Positions 1 through 10,700 of a stretch of 64,000 nt of DNA are shown here, one piece after another. The notes beneath the pieces were generated by a model. It did no database searches. It saw only the letters and a program-made list of their open reading frames with translations, and had not been told where the DNA came from. The stretch comes from Staphylotrichum longicolle. Taxonomy: Eukaryota; Ascomycota; Sordariomycetes; Sordariales; Chaetomiaceae. Every line of letters begins with the position of its first letter. Within the stretch, counting starts at the first letter, position 1. Location of the stretch: the NCBI GenBank assembly GCA_019096155.1, contig JAHCVI010000001.1, forward strand, positions 12,487,243 through 12,551,242, given 5' to 3'. The position numbers and the translations under genes are program-made.

Positions 1-3000
1 CTGTACCTCGACGAAGCGACCGTTATCACACTTGGCCCTCCTTGGCCCCCACCCCAACCTCGTGCGCTCGGCGGTTCGGATGGCACTCTGCACGGGACGA
101 TAGTGCTGCGGAAGCCCCAATACCATCCTATGCGGTTGGCGCCAACGCGCTACCACCTTCCCAAACCTGCAGCAACGGCCAAGACCCTCATGGCCCGTGG
201 TAAACCCGGGTTCAGGACCACACACACTGGAGTAGGTCCTGGACCCAACAATGGACGCGGACAACTGTGGCCCCGAGTCCCGTCTCTACGAGCCAGCGAG
301 CACCAGACCCTGGGATGGAGGGAGAGGGAGAAAGAGGAGCCCCGCCGCTCTGCCTGCCGCGACGGCCGGATGAAACGCCAACTGGATCCATGTGGTTGGC
401 ATAAAACACAAAACACAAAACCGCATGGCCGCCCTGCGCTAGCTCGTCTCGCGTGCGCGCAAAAAAAAGTACCACAGTACACTTAGGGGATCGACGGGCG
501 GCAAGTTTTGGCGAAAGGGAGATGGACGGTGCTGTTCAAGGGCCCAAAAACATGTGTAATCGGTGTGGATACAACCCAGTTCGAGGCCTTGCTCTAATTA
601 CGTACTCACACGAGGATCGAGAGGGCATCAACATGATGGAGCCAAGTCGGGCCAAGAAGTGCGGTGGCCTGGGGGTGGGTGGCTCTCTCCAGGACCTTTT
701 TTCGTGTACCAAGTAGTGGACATAAAATTGGCACTAGAATCGGCATCGACGGAAGATGCACTGCGGAAACACCGCGGAACGTAAAAAAGGGCATTTGTCA
801 ATGTCCAGGATGGGGGGCCAGGGCTGGGGGAGAGAGGGAGGCGAACGTCTTAGTGCACACTCTATTTGCACTGCCGAGATTCGTTGCAACCATGGACGGG
901 ATAGCGCGCGCGCGTCGCAAACTCAGGTTCGAGGATCGTGGTGGAACCCGCCCCCCTTCCCTTTCTCCGCTTGCATCGGTCCGCGCATGTGGCGGGCTGC
1001 TGCGTGCTCCATCGTCAAAAGGACACACCAAAACTTCGTATCGATCCCACCGGCAGGCCGACAGGCCGGCCGGCTCTTGCGGAAGGGGAGTGGGAGTGTC
1101 AGTTGTCCCATCATGCCCCCGGCGGCGGAGAGGACGCTTCGCGGCTCTGGGCCATATCGGCCGTGGCCCAGGCGAGCTGCCTTGTCCAGAGAAAAAGTCA
1201 GGCCATGTTCTGCTTGGCTTGCGCTTGGCCCAATATATCGTGTGCTGCTTGGCCCGGAGGACGCGGGAGCGGGTAGGTCTTGTGTTGATAACGTGGACAT
1301 TGATGAACGTCGGGTTAAGGTCGTTTCGTTGTTGATCAGCGATCCCTTTTTCCCCAGGGATTTTGCGGCTGTAATCAACTCGTAATGTTACGTAATGTAC
1401 ACAAGTTGCTTGAGGTTGGGCGGATGGGCGGGAAGATTCCGGAACGAAATGGGGAAAGGTTGGCAGGGACGCCCATGGCCCGGACGGTCCACGTTGCACA
1501 AAGTTTGGCACTGGGACGATCTGATCCGATTTTGCCGAGCGGGGCCCACGGATCCATGCGTCGTTTGGGCCTTGTTCGCAATAAAGTTGGGGCCGTGCGA
1601 AGAACAGCGAAATGGAGGAGGCCAGTCCTGGCCAAGCAGTTTGCCATGATCAACTGATGACTCGAATTCTTCTTGGCTCGAGTTTGGGCAGACTTCCAAG
1701 ATTCCTTTGAGCTACTCCGTACAAGACTGTGGTGCTCGTTGTTTCTGATCCAGATTGTTATCGGCCACACGGTCTTGGGTGGGCATCATCGTCACCCCCC
1801 ATGCTGCGTCCATCGCGCCCCATGAGGGACGCGTCAGCCTTTTGACAAGGCGGTTAGGACACATTTTGTTCATTTCGTTGTGCACTTGGATGTATCAGGG
1901 ATGGCCAGTGTCCGTCGGAAACAAACACGCTTCCGCTAATGCCGCGAGTGGGTTTTGCGTTGGGGCCTGAGGGTCGCTGACAATCACCTGATCCGGGCGA
2001 GGCTTGCGAGGATCCTGACACAACACTCCGCTCGCATGGGACGCCAGCGCGCCTTTTGGACTCGGGTTGACACAACCGTCGGTTTAATGCTGCTCAAAGG
2101 GCGGAAATGGAATGTGCTGGGAGCGAGGATTCGGAAGGGAGGGAGTTGACTCGACATGGGGGCCCGGCTGGGGTTGGGGTTGGGACCCCGCCGGGCTGCC
2201 AAGAAAGGCATCAGGCTTTGCTTTCCTTCCAAGGATCCCTCTTTTTGGAGGCAACCTGCTGCTTTTCCCTCCACGTGTGTGTAACCAGAGCGAGTCGGTT
2301 CACGAACCCCCCGGTCAGCCCAGCCGCCACGCGAGGCAGTGTGCTAAATTGCGCACTAGCGAATTAAGCTTAAGCAGGCGTTGAGGGCATCCCATTGCGG
2401 GGCACCATGGAATCTTTTGGAGAGGCCGCTTTCTCCAAGGAGTCTGGTGAAGAGGCTGTTGTGAAAGGCACTTTCCCTCTTTTTGCAGTCAATTCTCGCT
2501 CAACGCGATCAGTCTCCATCCCGAAACAAAATTTCTGTCTTCCTTTGAGACAGACCTCGCTTTCGCTCGCCCACCCTGTGATCGACACTCGGCATAGCCC
2601 CAACGAGTCGCCTTCCGGTTGCCAGATCGAGGCCTCAAAGACCGGTGCAGCTCTGTGCCGCACGCATGCTTGGGCCCGTTTGCTGGTGGCTGCGAAATGA
2701 CAAGCTCTTGCCACACCTTGGAACGTCATCCGAGAGGCTGCAGCGGTGCGCGGGTTGGTGCGACGGCTGCTGCGCCAAGTCCTGCATGTTGCTGTTTGTC
2801 CAAATGCTTATTGAACATGGGAGCCCGCCGGTGAGCAAGCAGCGAGAAGGGAGCGGCGGCCCTTCTTTGAGCTTCCCGTTGTGGGGGCTATCCCGAGTCC
2901 GAGGACGACCCTGCCTCACCGGCCCGCCGCTGCTGCTGATGGGGGCCAGAAAAATTGCTGACGGCGGAGTGCGAGTCAGCAAACCTTGTGGCCAAGTGAG

Positions 3001-6000
3001 CCAAGGTTCTTGGCCAGCAGCCACAGTGAGAGCGGGGGTGGGGGATTGCAGCTCGCTGATGCGACCGTCGCTGATGAGAGGATCCGACTCTCTTCGCCCC
3101 GTGTCCGTCTTGCTTTCGTTCAGGAGTCATCCTGTTCCCTGAGATCGCTTCCCGGCAGCACCCATCAGGCAAGCTTTCCTGGCGATCTGGATACCCGCTT
3201 TACGGAGTACGCCCGAGATGCTGTGCAGGATGACAAACGGTGACAAGCCTGCAAAGCCTGCCTGTTTGTTTGAGCTCCTCCCTCCTCCCTTCTCCCTCCT
3301 CCCTCTTCCCCGGTGCATTCCTGGCCTCCCGTCGTGGGTCTCTTCCCGTTGGCATCCAACTCTGTGCAACTGTGTCAGCAGCAACCAGAGAGCCACTTGT
3401 GCTTTGTGCAACCCAAGGTTAGCCGCCTGATCTTGCCGTCTTGCTGGGTGACACCGACAAACGGTTCTGGTGTGGCAAGAGGCTTATCAGGGCATTTGAA
3501 AGCTGCTCTGCTGGTCGGGTGCGCATCGCTGCTGATCGTTGTTGACCGCCAGAAATGGCTGGCTGGCGGGCTGAGGAACGCCACTTGGGAACTGGGAACT
3601 TGGGTCCGAGGGGAGGTCAATCCCGGGGGGCCTGCTCGGGGGGTTATTTTTGGCGCTGTCTCGCTGACTTTAACCTTAAACAGACGACAGCTGCCTCGAG
3701 GGCGCCGACAGTGGCGCACCAAAGGCTGTCAGATGTAAGTAACGGTCGTAATGTGCGTACAGTACCGTGGTATTCGGGGCACTGTTGTACCGCTCAGGTC
3801 GTGTCTTGCGAGGATACCATGTCTGCCCGTTCTCTGTTTCTGAACATGCCGTGCGTCGTTTGGGACGTCATTGAGTTTATGAAGCAGATGACAAGCTTTG
3901 TGTCACATTTGTGAACCAGAAGCCGGCAGGCGGACAGGAATCGTCTAGCTTGGGCTCGCAACGTTCGATGTCCAGCTGGCAGCCCGAAGCGGCCGGTCGC
4001 TCCAAGTATCATTCCCCCGGCAGTTACGCCCGGATCTCGGATTCTCCACGGTTGAGAGGTTTTCTGAAAAGGCCGCATGGGTTGCAGGGCATGATGGAGA
4101 TGGGCGCCGGCTTACACGGATGCCTGCGGCCCCTCAGACGGAGCCGGCATCAGGCACCAGTGGATCGATGGAAACCCCCGACGAGGCTCGGACATGGAGA
4201 CACCACTGCTGGACTTTGGTAGGTTTAGCCTGACCACAGTCTGCGTTCCAGCGGCTGTCACGGCATGCTGCGAGGGTCTTTTTGAGAGCTGACGCGCCAC
4301 CCCAAGCACGGGAGAAACTGGGCTGACTGGCTGAGAGCAAACGCATGAGCCTCAGAGACAGGCTCAGATCAGCCTCGCTAATATTCAATGACAGCCACTA
4401 GTCCACGTTAGCCCGTAACACAAAGTCCATTTCCACACGAGGGCAGGGAGACTTGCCGTCAAACAAACCCTCGGGAGAAACGCGCCCCGGGGAGATCGGA
4501 AGACGGGGTCATGACAAGGCCCGAGCATGGGTTTCGCATCCCCGGGTTGGCGACCCCCTTGACGCGCGAATACGACTCAGTGGATGCGCTAGTGGAGAGA
4601 GGATCTGACTAAGTGCCACCAGCCAGCGAGGGCCCCGTCACCTCAGGCTCAGGTCCAACACGACCTCGTTGGCGCCATCGTGGCTTTTCACGTTGGTACT
4701 ACACTATTATTATTATTGATATCCTTGCACCAGCAAAAGCACCGGCGTTCCGGGTGATTCCAAAACCATCAGCTGTTCAGCGCAGTTGGCGCCAGTATGT
4801 CGACAAAAAAGCGCACCAGGTGATGATGGGGTAACTTGTCCAACTGGTACAACTGGTCCATAGGTACTCTTTCTTACCTTCCAGGGGGACGCCAAATCAC
4901 ATTCTTTTTGTTCACCACCGTTGGGTGAGTCAGTCCAGAGATAGTTATTAACCAAAACCCGAGATGAGATCACACGGTGCAAACGGCCCTTCGCCCAGCC
5001 TGAGCCCAGCCGGCGCACCCAGCGCTCCAGCTGCCCACTGGTCGCACATGGCATGGAGCCAAGGCTCGGCGAAGGCTCGGCGGAGGGTACCCCAAGAAAT
5101 GCCAATGCGCGCTAACGGGCCCGACGCGGGCGCCGTGAAATAAGCTTGAAATCCTCAATGACAATCCCGTTGGCACATGCAGGGGTTCTTGGGATGCCAG
5201 CCCCGGCGAGGGCCAAGCCCCCCCCGTTTCCCGTTTGGACTCGACACTGCACAGTCCTCGCACTTTGAGGGAGTTTGGGGCCCCGCTGCACAAAGCCAAG
5301 CCTCGCTCTGTCTGTGCCGATGACCCGCCAACAAGAGGACCGCTTCGGAGGTAATCTGTAATCCGGCGTGAACAGGCAGGCAAAAGGGAAGTCCTTTCGT
5401 GTGAGCTGCTCCGGGCAGGCAGACGCTGCCGTCTTTTGGCCACTTCCTTCCTAACCGAGAGCGAGCCCCCTTGGCTGACCAAAAGATTACGCTACGAGGG
5501 CTGGAGGGCTACCAAGACTCTTGGGGCAAGGCCCAAGACGAAAAATGATGGTATCCAGACATTCAGCCCACTCGGCGTTGGGGCGGAGCACGGCACGCCG
5601 AGGGAGAGGACCAAAAGGGGGCCACTTGGGTTTTGTTGTCGTTGCGGGTTGCACAAGTATGATCCCAATCTTTTTCTGATCCAACAAGGCCTGGCCCAGC
5701 AGGATCCAATTCAGGTCCTTGGCCACTGTCTGCCTCTCCGTGCACACCCTCTCCCAGTTTGCGCTGCAGGCACACAACGCCCGCCAACAGCTTCATGTGT
5801 GTGTAGAATCCTGTGTGCAGAATGCCGCTGCGGGTTAATCGCCTCTCGCTCGGCGGGGTGGTGTGGTGCTTTAGCTTGGGCGCAACAAACTTCGATTGTT
5901 GCCGCTTCGCGAAGTTGGTTCGAGATTCCATTGATAAGCTGACGACAGCCGGTGGGGCCACTAAAAGGTAATTTTTACCGCTTCTGTCGTTCCGCACTTG

Positions 6001-8036
6001 CTTGGCTCTTGCCTTGCTCCGCTGCTTGGCTGCCTTGGCTCCTTGGCTCCCTGCGCCAGTTGGCTCGGAAGGGACAGCACGCACGCAGAGCCTCGGGGTT
6101 GGCTCCTTTCTCGGGTTAGATTGGCACGTTTTTACCTGCTGAATAATTGCCCGGTTCGGGGCAACGCACTCGGCCCCAACTTTAACGCGACCGCAGGTGG
6201 GGTTTGGGTGGGCCGCTGCCCCACAAAAATGCTTGTCCACATCAGTCACTTCTCGCAAAGCATTGTTCGCCAACTCGACCAAGCCCCGACCCAACTGACA
6301 CGGGGGCTCCATCTCATCCTGCCCAGGATCGCCAGGCCCCGAGCCAAGCTGTGGTTATGCAATCGAGGCAACCTCGAAGGGCGTGCGGCCACGCTCGGAT
6401 ACTTGGTATCGCCAACTGCATCGAGGAGGCCTAATAAAGGCAGCCCAGGTGGACTCGGACGGACAGTGGAAAGGGCTCGATTTATACGGTCTTACACAGC
6501 ACCCGTGCCAGATATCCAAACCGTGAAATGCCAAGACACTCAAGCAGTGTAAACGGATAGATTAAATAAATCTCTCCCAAAGTCCCAGGATGGCATGAAC
6601 TTCTGACAGCAAGCCAAACGGCCTCTTTCCTCAAAGAGCAAATCCTGACAGGGCCCAGCCGAACCGTACCTTGCCGACGGGCACCTCACCTTCCACGCTT
6701 TCTTCCTTCCCAGCAGCCTCCCCTCCCACATTCCGAGACATCCTTGCGCCATTGGACTGCAGCGTCATCGACCTGCAGGCGATCCCCACTGGGTCAGCCG
6801 CTAACCGCGGTCGCTCCTGGCCTTATTTTCACTGGGCATTGCTTAAAACCGATCCAAACCCCGGAGCGATAACCCGGGTGCACATCATGCGTGCTCGAGT
6901 TCACAGACCTTCGATTGCACTTCTTGCCCTGTGACGGCGCATCCTGATCGCAGCCCTCGAAATCCTCGAATTCCGAGATCCTCGTCCACATTGCACGTGT
7001 CCGCGACGACTTGCACTCATCGGTTCCCGGTTCCTGGTTCCCGGTTCCCGATCCTCGATTTTGAGATTTTCGACTCTCGAGTTTTACGCTGGTAAGTGCT
7101 TACTTGCTTTTCTGCTATCTGTCAAGTTGTCCGTTTTTTTTTGGTGTCGTTTGCGAAGTTGCAAGCCCCATGTGCGAGGGAAGGAGGCCCACGCTTCACA
7201 CGCCCATACTCGAAAGCAAGTGCGCAACAAACCATCGGCTCGGTCCAGATCTGCCAGAGGTCGACTCATAGGGTTCACTCGGATCTCTCAGAGTTTCGGG
7301 ACCCATACCCGGGCATGGCCGACTCTGCGCAGGTTTGAGCCGATCTCGGGCTCGTCCAACCACGGCCGCCTGTTGGCTGTGCATGCCGTGTCACAGAGCG
7401 CGAGGGGAGGGTGGCTTAGCCCTGTTGCCCTCATGAGCGACCTTGAAGGGCAGGGAAAAGGGAGGGCCCCAAAGACATGCCTCTGTATCAGGAGCCATGA
7501 TGATGCGCTGGACGACTCCACAACATCCGTGCTGTAACCCTGCACGTCTCGTGCTCCCGCCTGCGTACGCGGACGCTGTCGAGGGGCCACGTCCCCCATC
7601 CGGGATGTGGACGCGGCCTCCACTTCTCGCGAGGACCTGCCTCCCGCCGCTCTCGCCGGCCTCGTCGACCTCATTTTGGACCAACCTAGCCGTTCTTGTT
7701 GGCTGTTGCGCGGATCGACAGCGGGGGCTCCCATCCCCTGCCAAGCCGTGGAGCCTCGCCATCCTGCCCCATCGCCATGTCTCAGATTCCCAAACCGGCT
7801 TGCGCTTCGTCAACTCGTTATTCTTTTCCTCTTGTTGTCATTCCGGAAGATCCACATTCTAACTCTTTTCACAGCGTGCCTTTGGGCAGTGATCTGAAGC
7901 GTGCTGCCCAACGTCCTGGACTCATCTCCTGGCGCAGCATATGAACACCTGACGGCCCCCATCTTTTTGGCCTGGATGATCAGTAACTACCCAGCGCTAA
8001 GGAAGGGTAAGGAGGGTTGAGCCGAGGGGTGTCTCG
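1..8036. other. Long gene-free region upstream of the WOPR regulator
   Basis: About 8 kb in which I find no reading frame with domain-like sequence, sustained fungal codon bias or a plausible exon chain; the open frames are short, overlap on both strands and have random-looking composition. No tRNA, rRNA or transposon protein is apparent. Because the next gene on the + strand is a WOPR master regulator, and such genes are known in other fungi for very long upstream control regions and leaders, much of this may be its promoter and 5' UTR. That is inference. A gene running off the left edge or an unrecognised lncRNA cannot be excluded. Confidence 0.5.
7022..7049 (+). repeat. Four tandem GGTTCCC heptamers
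   Basis: Four head-to-tail copies of the 7-bp unit GGTTCCC (the second ends in T). They lie about 40 bp before a consensus splice donor that may start the WOPR gene's 5' UTR intron. Confidence 0.8.
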
Positions 8037-8042
8037 TTGCAG
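7092..8042 (+). other. Candidate 5' UTR intron of the WOPR gene
   Basis: A perfect GTAAGT donor at 7092 can be paired with a TTGCAG acceptor ending at 8042, 75 bp before the ATG at 8118. A GCTAAG branch-like sequence sits about 45 nt before the acceptor. This would be a 951-nt intron wholly in the leader, much longer than the coding introns in this window. Both sites are visible in the sequence; the pairing is inferred. Confidence 0.35.
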
Positions 8043-8067
8043 ATACAACCACTTTCCCAGCCGTTGT

Positions 8068-8142
8068 ATGGACGACAACCACCACCACATTGGTCGAACC
8101 CCTACAGGCAACGAATCATGGAGACGTATTATGGCGTGGTAA
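8068..8142 (+). promoter_or_regulatory. uORF overlapping the WOPR start codon
   Basis: An ATG at 8068 opens a 24-codon frame (reading MDDNHHHIGR at its start) that ends with TAA at 8140-8142, 25 bases past the main ATG at 8118 and in a different frame. It lies downstream of the candidate leader acceptor, so it would remain in a spliced mRNA. A uORF overlapping the main start normally represses translation of the main frame by leaky scanning only. Whether it is translated is not known. Confidence 0.4.
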
Positions 8143-9563
8143 GATCGCCTGCCGATGCCATCAAACTATTTGAGGCATGCAGGCTCGGTCTCCTTCCGCG
8201 GGTTCAGAGAAGGCTATCTGAAAAGGAGCGGCAGGCCATCCGGTCAGGCTCCGTCTTTGTCTGGGATGAGCGGGAAGCCGGCATGAGGAGATGGACGGAT
8301 GGCAAATCGTGGAGCGCCAGTCGGGTATCCGGAAGCTTTTTGACCTACAGAGAGATGGAAGGCAAGAGGGGGAACGCTTTTGGCGGCAGCAGGAGGGGCG
8401 CTGGGAAGACTCCGGACTCGGGCCGCGGCAGCGACGACGACCACGACGATGGAGAGCCCGACGGGTATCGGTACAAGCCCGACGGGCTGACGAAGCAGTC
8501 GTTCAGCATCACCAACTCGGCAGGCCAGCATCTTCACCTCATAGCCTATTATTCCCGAGGGCCGCTGGATTTGCCACAGCCGAGCAACGATTCGGCACTC
8601 CGACATATCGTTCCTGCGAAAGGGATGTACCCCGAATCGAGCCTGACCGAGTCCGCCCCGCCGGCAACGACGAGAGCGCCGATGCACCAACCACACTACC
8701 CGCCACATCACCACCAGCCCCCTCCTCACCATGGTTATCCCCCGCAGTATCCGCATCCGGGCTACGCATGGCCCCCTTCGCCCATTGGGACACCACCCTA
8801 TGGCCACGGCCACTACCCATACTCACAAGGGCCGCCGCCCCCAGGGGCGCACGCGTATCCCCCGCATCCGCACCACCCGTATGCACCTGCGCCGAATCCC
8901 CCCTACGACCGAGCACCGCTGCCGTTACCAGCACCACACCCACATTCGCTTCCGCAGCTTCCGACTCCGCTCCCACCGCCCAAGACAGGAATGCCACTTC
9001 CCCAGCCATTCTCACAGAACCAGCGGCACTCGCCGCAGATCCCACCACCTCGACTGTCCTTGCTCGACTCCCCGAGGTCGCAGCAGCTCCAACTTGCGGC
9101 CCGCGAAGCCGTCCAGATCGAGCCGCGCCTGGCCCCCATTGATGCGGCGCGGAACCAGCACAGCCCGCTTCCCGTCCCGGGCCAGCTCGCCCAACAGCAG
9201 CAGCAAAACGGAGCATCACCGCCACCCCCAATCCCACTGCCCCCCGCAACCAACGGCGCAGCAACAAGCCCCACCGCAAAAGCGCTCTCCGCGTCCCCGC
9301 CGCGGAGCGCCATCTCGGACAATCTCGCCACCCCGACCGCAAGCACCAAGCCCTCCCTGTCGGCCCTGCTGCTGCACCCCCCGCCTGCCGCGGGCTCGGA
9401 GCCGAACAGCGCCAACCCGACGAGCGCTGGGGGCACGGTCAACAGCGCGGGGAGCTCGCCGCGCGGCGGGCACCAGCCGAACGGGCTGGGCGGGCGCGCA
9501 GATGGACGGCTGCCGGGCGAGGACGCCAGGGCTATTGGGGTGTTGAACAAGAATTTCTTCTAG
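8118..9563 (+). CDS. pac2: Gti1/Pac2 (WOPR) family transcription regulator, Pac2 type
   Basis: Predicted 481-aa DNA-binding regulator in one exon. The bipartite WOPR domain is clear: WOPRa at residues 1-83 (ETYYGVVRSPADAIKLFEAC near the start, then RRWTDGKSWSASR at 57-69) and WOPRb at about 115-165 (KQSFSITNSAGQHLHLIAYYSR region). An acidic, Ser/Gly-rich linker joins them. The second-half sequence resembles Pac2 rather than Gti1/Sge1/Ryp1. The remaining two thirds are low-complexity His/Pro/Gln/Ala sequence ending in IGVLNKNFF. WOPR proteins are nuclear factors controlling sexual development, morphological switching, conidiation and virulence in fungi. RRWT60 is a PKA-type consensus at the position phosphorylated in the Gti1/Wor1 group (family knowledge). 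The start at 8118 is chosen because the domain begins right there; the frame stays open upstream to a splice acceptor, so an extra 5' coding exon is possible. Confidence 0.9.
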   Translation: METYYGVVRSPADAIKLFEACRLGLLPRVQRRLSEKERQAIRSGSVFVWDEREAGMRRWTDGKSWSASRVSGSFLTYREMEGKRGNAFGGSRRGAGKTPDSGRGSDDDHDDGEPDGYRYKPDGLTKQSFSITNSAGQHLHLIAYYSRGPLDLPQPSNDSALRHIVPAKGMYPESSLTESAPPATTRAPMHQPHYPPHHHQPPPHHGYPPQYPHPGYAWPPSPIGTPPYGHGHYPYSQGPPPPGAHAYPPHPHHPYAPAPNPPYDRAPLPLPAPHPHSLPQLPTPLPPPKTGMPLPQPFSQNQRHSPQIPPPRLSLLDSPRSQQLQLAAREAVQIEPRLAPIDAARNQHSPLPVPGQLAQQQQQNGASPPPPIPLPPATNGAATSPTAKALSASPPRSAISDNLATPTASTKPSLSALLLHPPPAAGSEPNSANPTSAGGTVNSAGSSPRGGHQPNGLGGRADGRLPGEDARAIGVLNKNFF

Positions 9564-10455
9564 AGAGGGGATCGTGGAAAGGTGTATTCTTTTGTGGTTT
9601 TATTTCCTTACTTTTTTTGTGTTAATGGGCGTTTTACTTGTTTCAGCTTGTCATGTTGTCATCACAGGAAGGCGTAACTCTGCATGACGGACGGGACCGG
9701 CCGGGGGCGGGGGGATCAAGCATGCATAGCAGGCGTTTGGGGTCGGAAGATGAGGAGGGAATGGGAGGTTTTGTTGCACTGCTCCAATTGCAATGGTAGT
9801 CGGTAGTCGATCCAAGTACCCTTTTTGATTGTTGGAAGCAAATAGGAGTTTGCTGAGCGTGGCGTTGATGAAATGAAGAATTATGGAAGAGGGACGGACT
9901 ACTGCAGTTTTATCATGGTTCCTGCATCGTGACTTTTGCTCTGCGTTTCCCCAGTTGGTGTTTGTCATGACGGCGGAACCGCATCGCTTGAAGAGTTCTT
10001 GTGTCGAGTTCACCTCCATTTGTGAGACTCAGCGTCCAGCATCTTGTCTTTCTTTATTCTGCCATACCTCAAAAACCAGCCAATGATGCGGGAGTAGGTA
10101 TGAACTCTTGATTCAGTTTCTTCTCAGGGCCGTTCTACCAGACCTTGACCCATTTAATGAGGAAAAGATAGATTCTGTGTGCGGTGACGATTGTGCGCGT
10201 TTTTAGTGTTTGAGGACTTGAAGTCGAACCTCACTAAGGTACTTGGAGAATGGGAATGCAGATGATGTGCTGGCTGGGAGCCCATATGGCAGATCATGAA
10301 CTCAGGATGGATGGGTTGTCGTTGATGGGATGAAAAACATGATTAGAGACTGAGAGTGAGAGATGTCGACTCAGAAAAAGATAAGAGGAAAATGAAATGG
10401 TAATATTGTTGTTTTCTTTACTTGCTTTTTCATAATTCTTTGGTGGAACCGAAGT

Positions 10456-10700
10456 CATTCTCTTTATCTGATTCTCTCCCTTTTTTGTTCTCTCTTTCTT
10501 TCTTTCTTTCTTCTTTCCTTTTTTTTTCTGTCAATATACTCTTCATCCTACTTTTCATCTTTTGTTCTCGACTTGTCTTCCTCGACTTGTTTTCTCGTCC
10601 CCTTTCTCAGGTCCTTTTCTCTCATGCCTCTTCTCTCATCCTTCTTTTTTTTCAGCTTAGGAGCTCTCCCTTTTCGTCGTTATCGAGACCGGTATGCTCT
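10456..10700 (+). repeat. Polypyrimidine (CT-rich) tract
   Basis: About 245 bases in which the + strand is almost all C and T, with short runs of TTTC repeats. Simple sequence, not coding. Confidence 0.75.
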
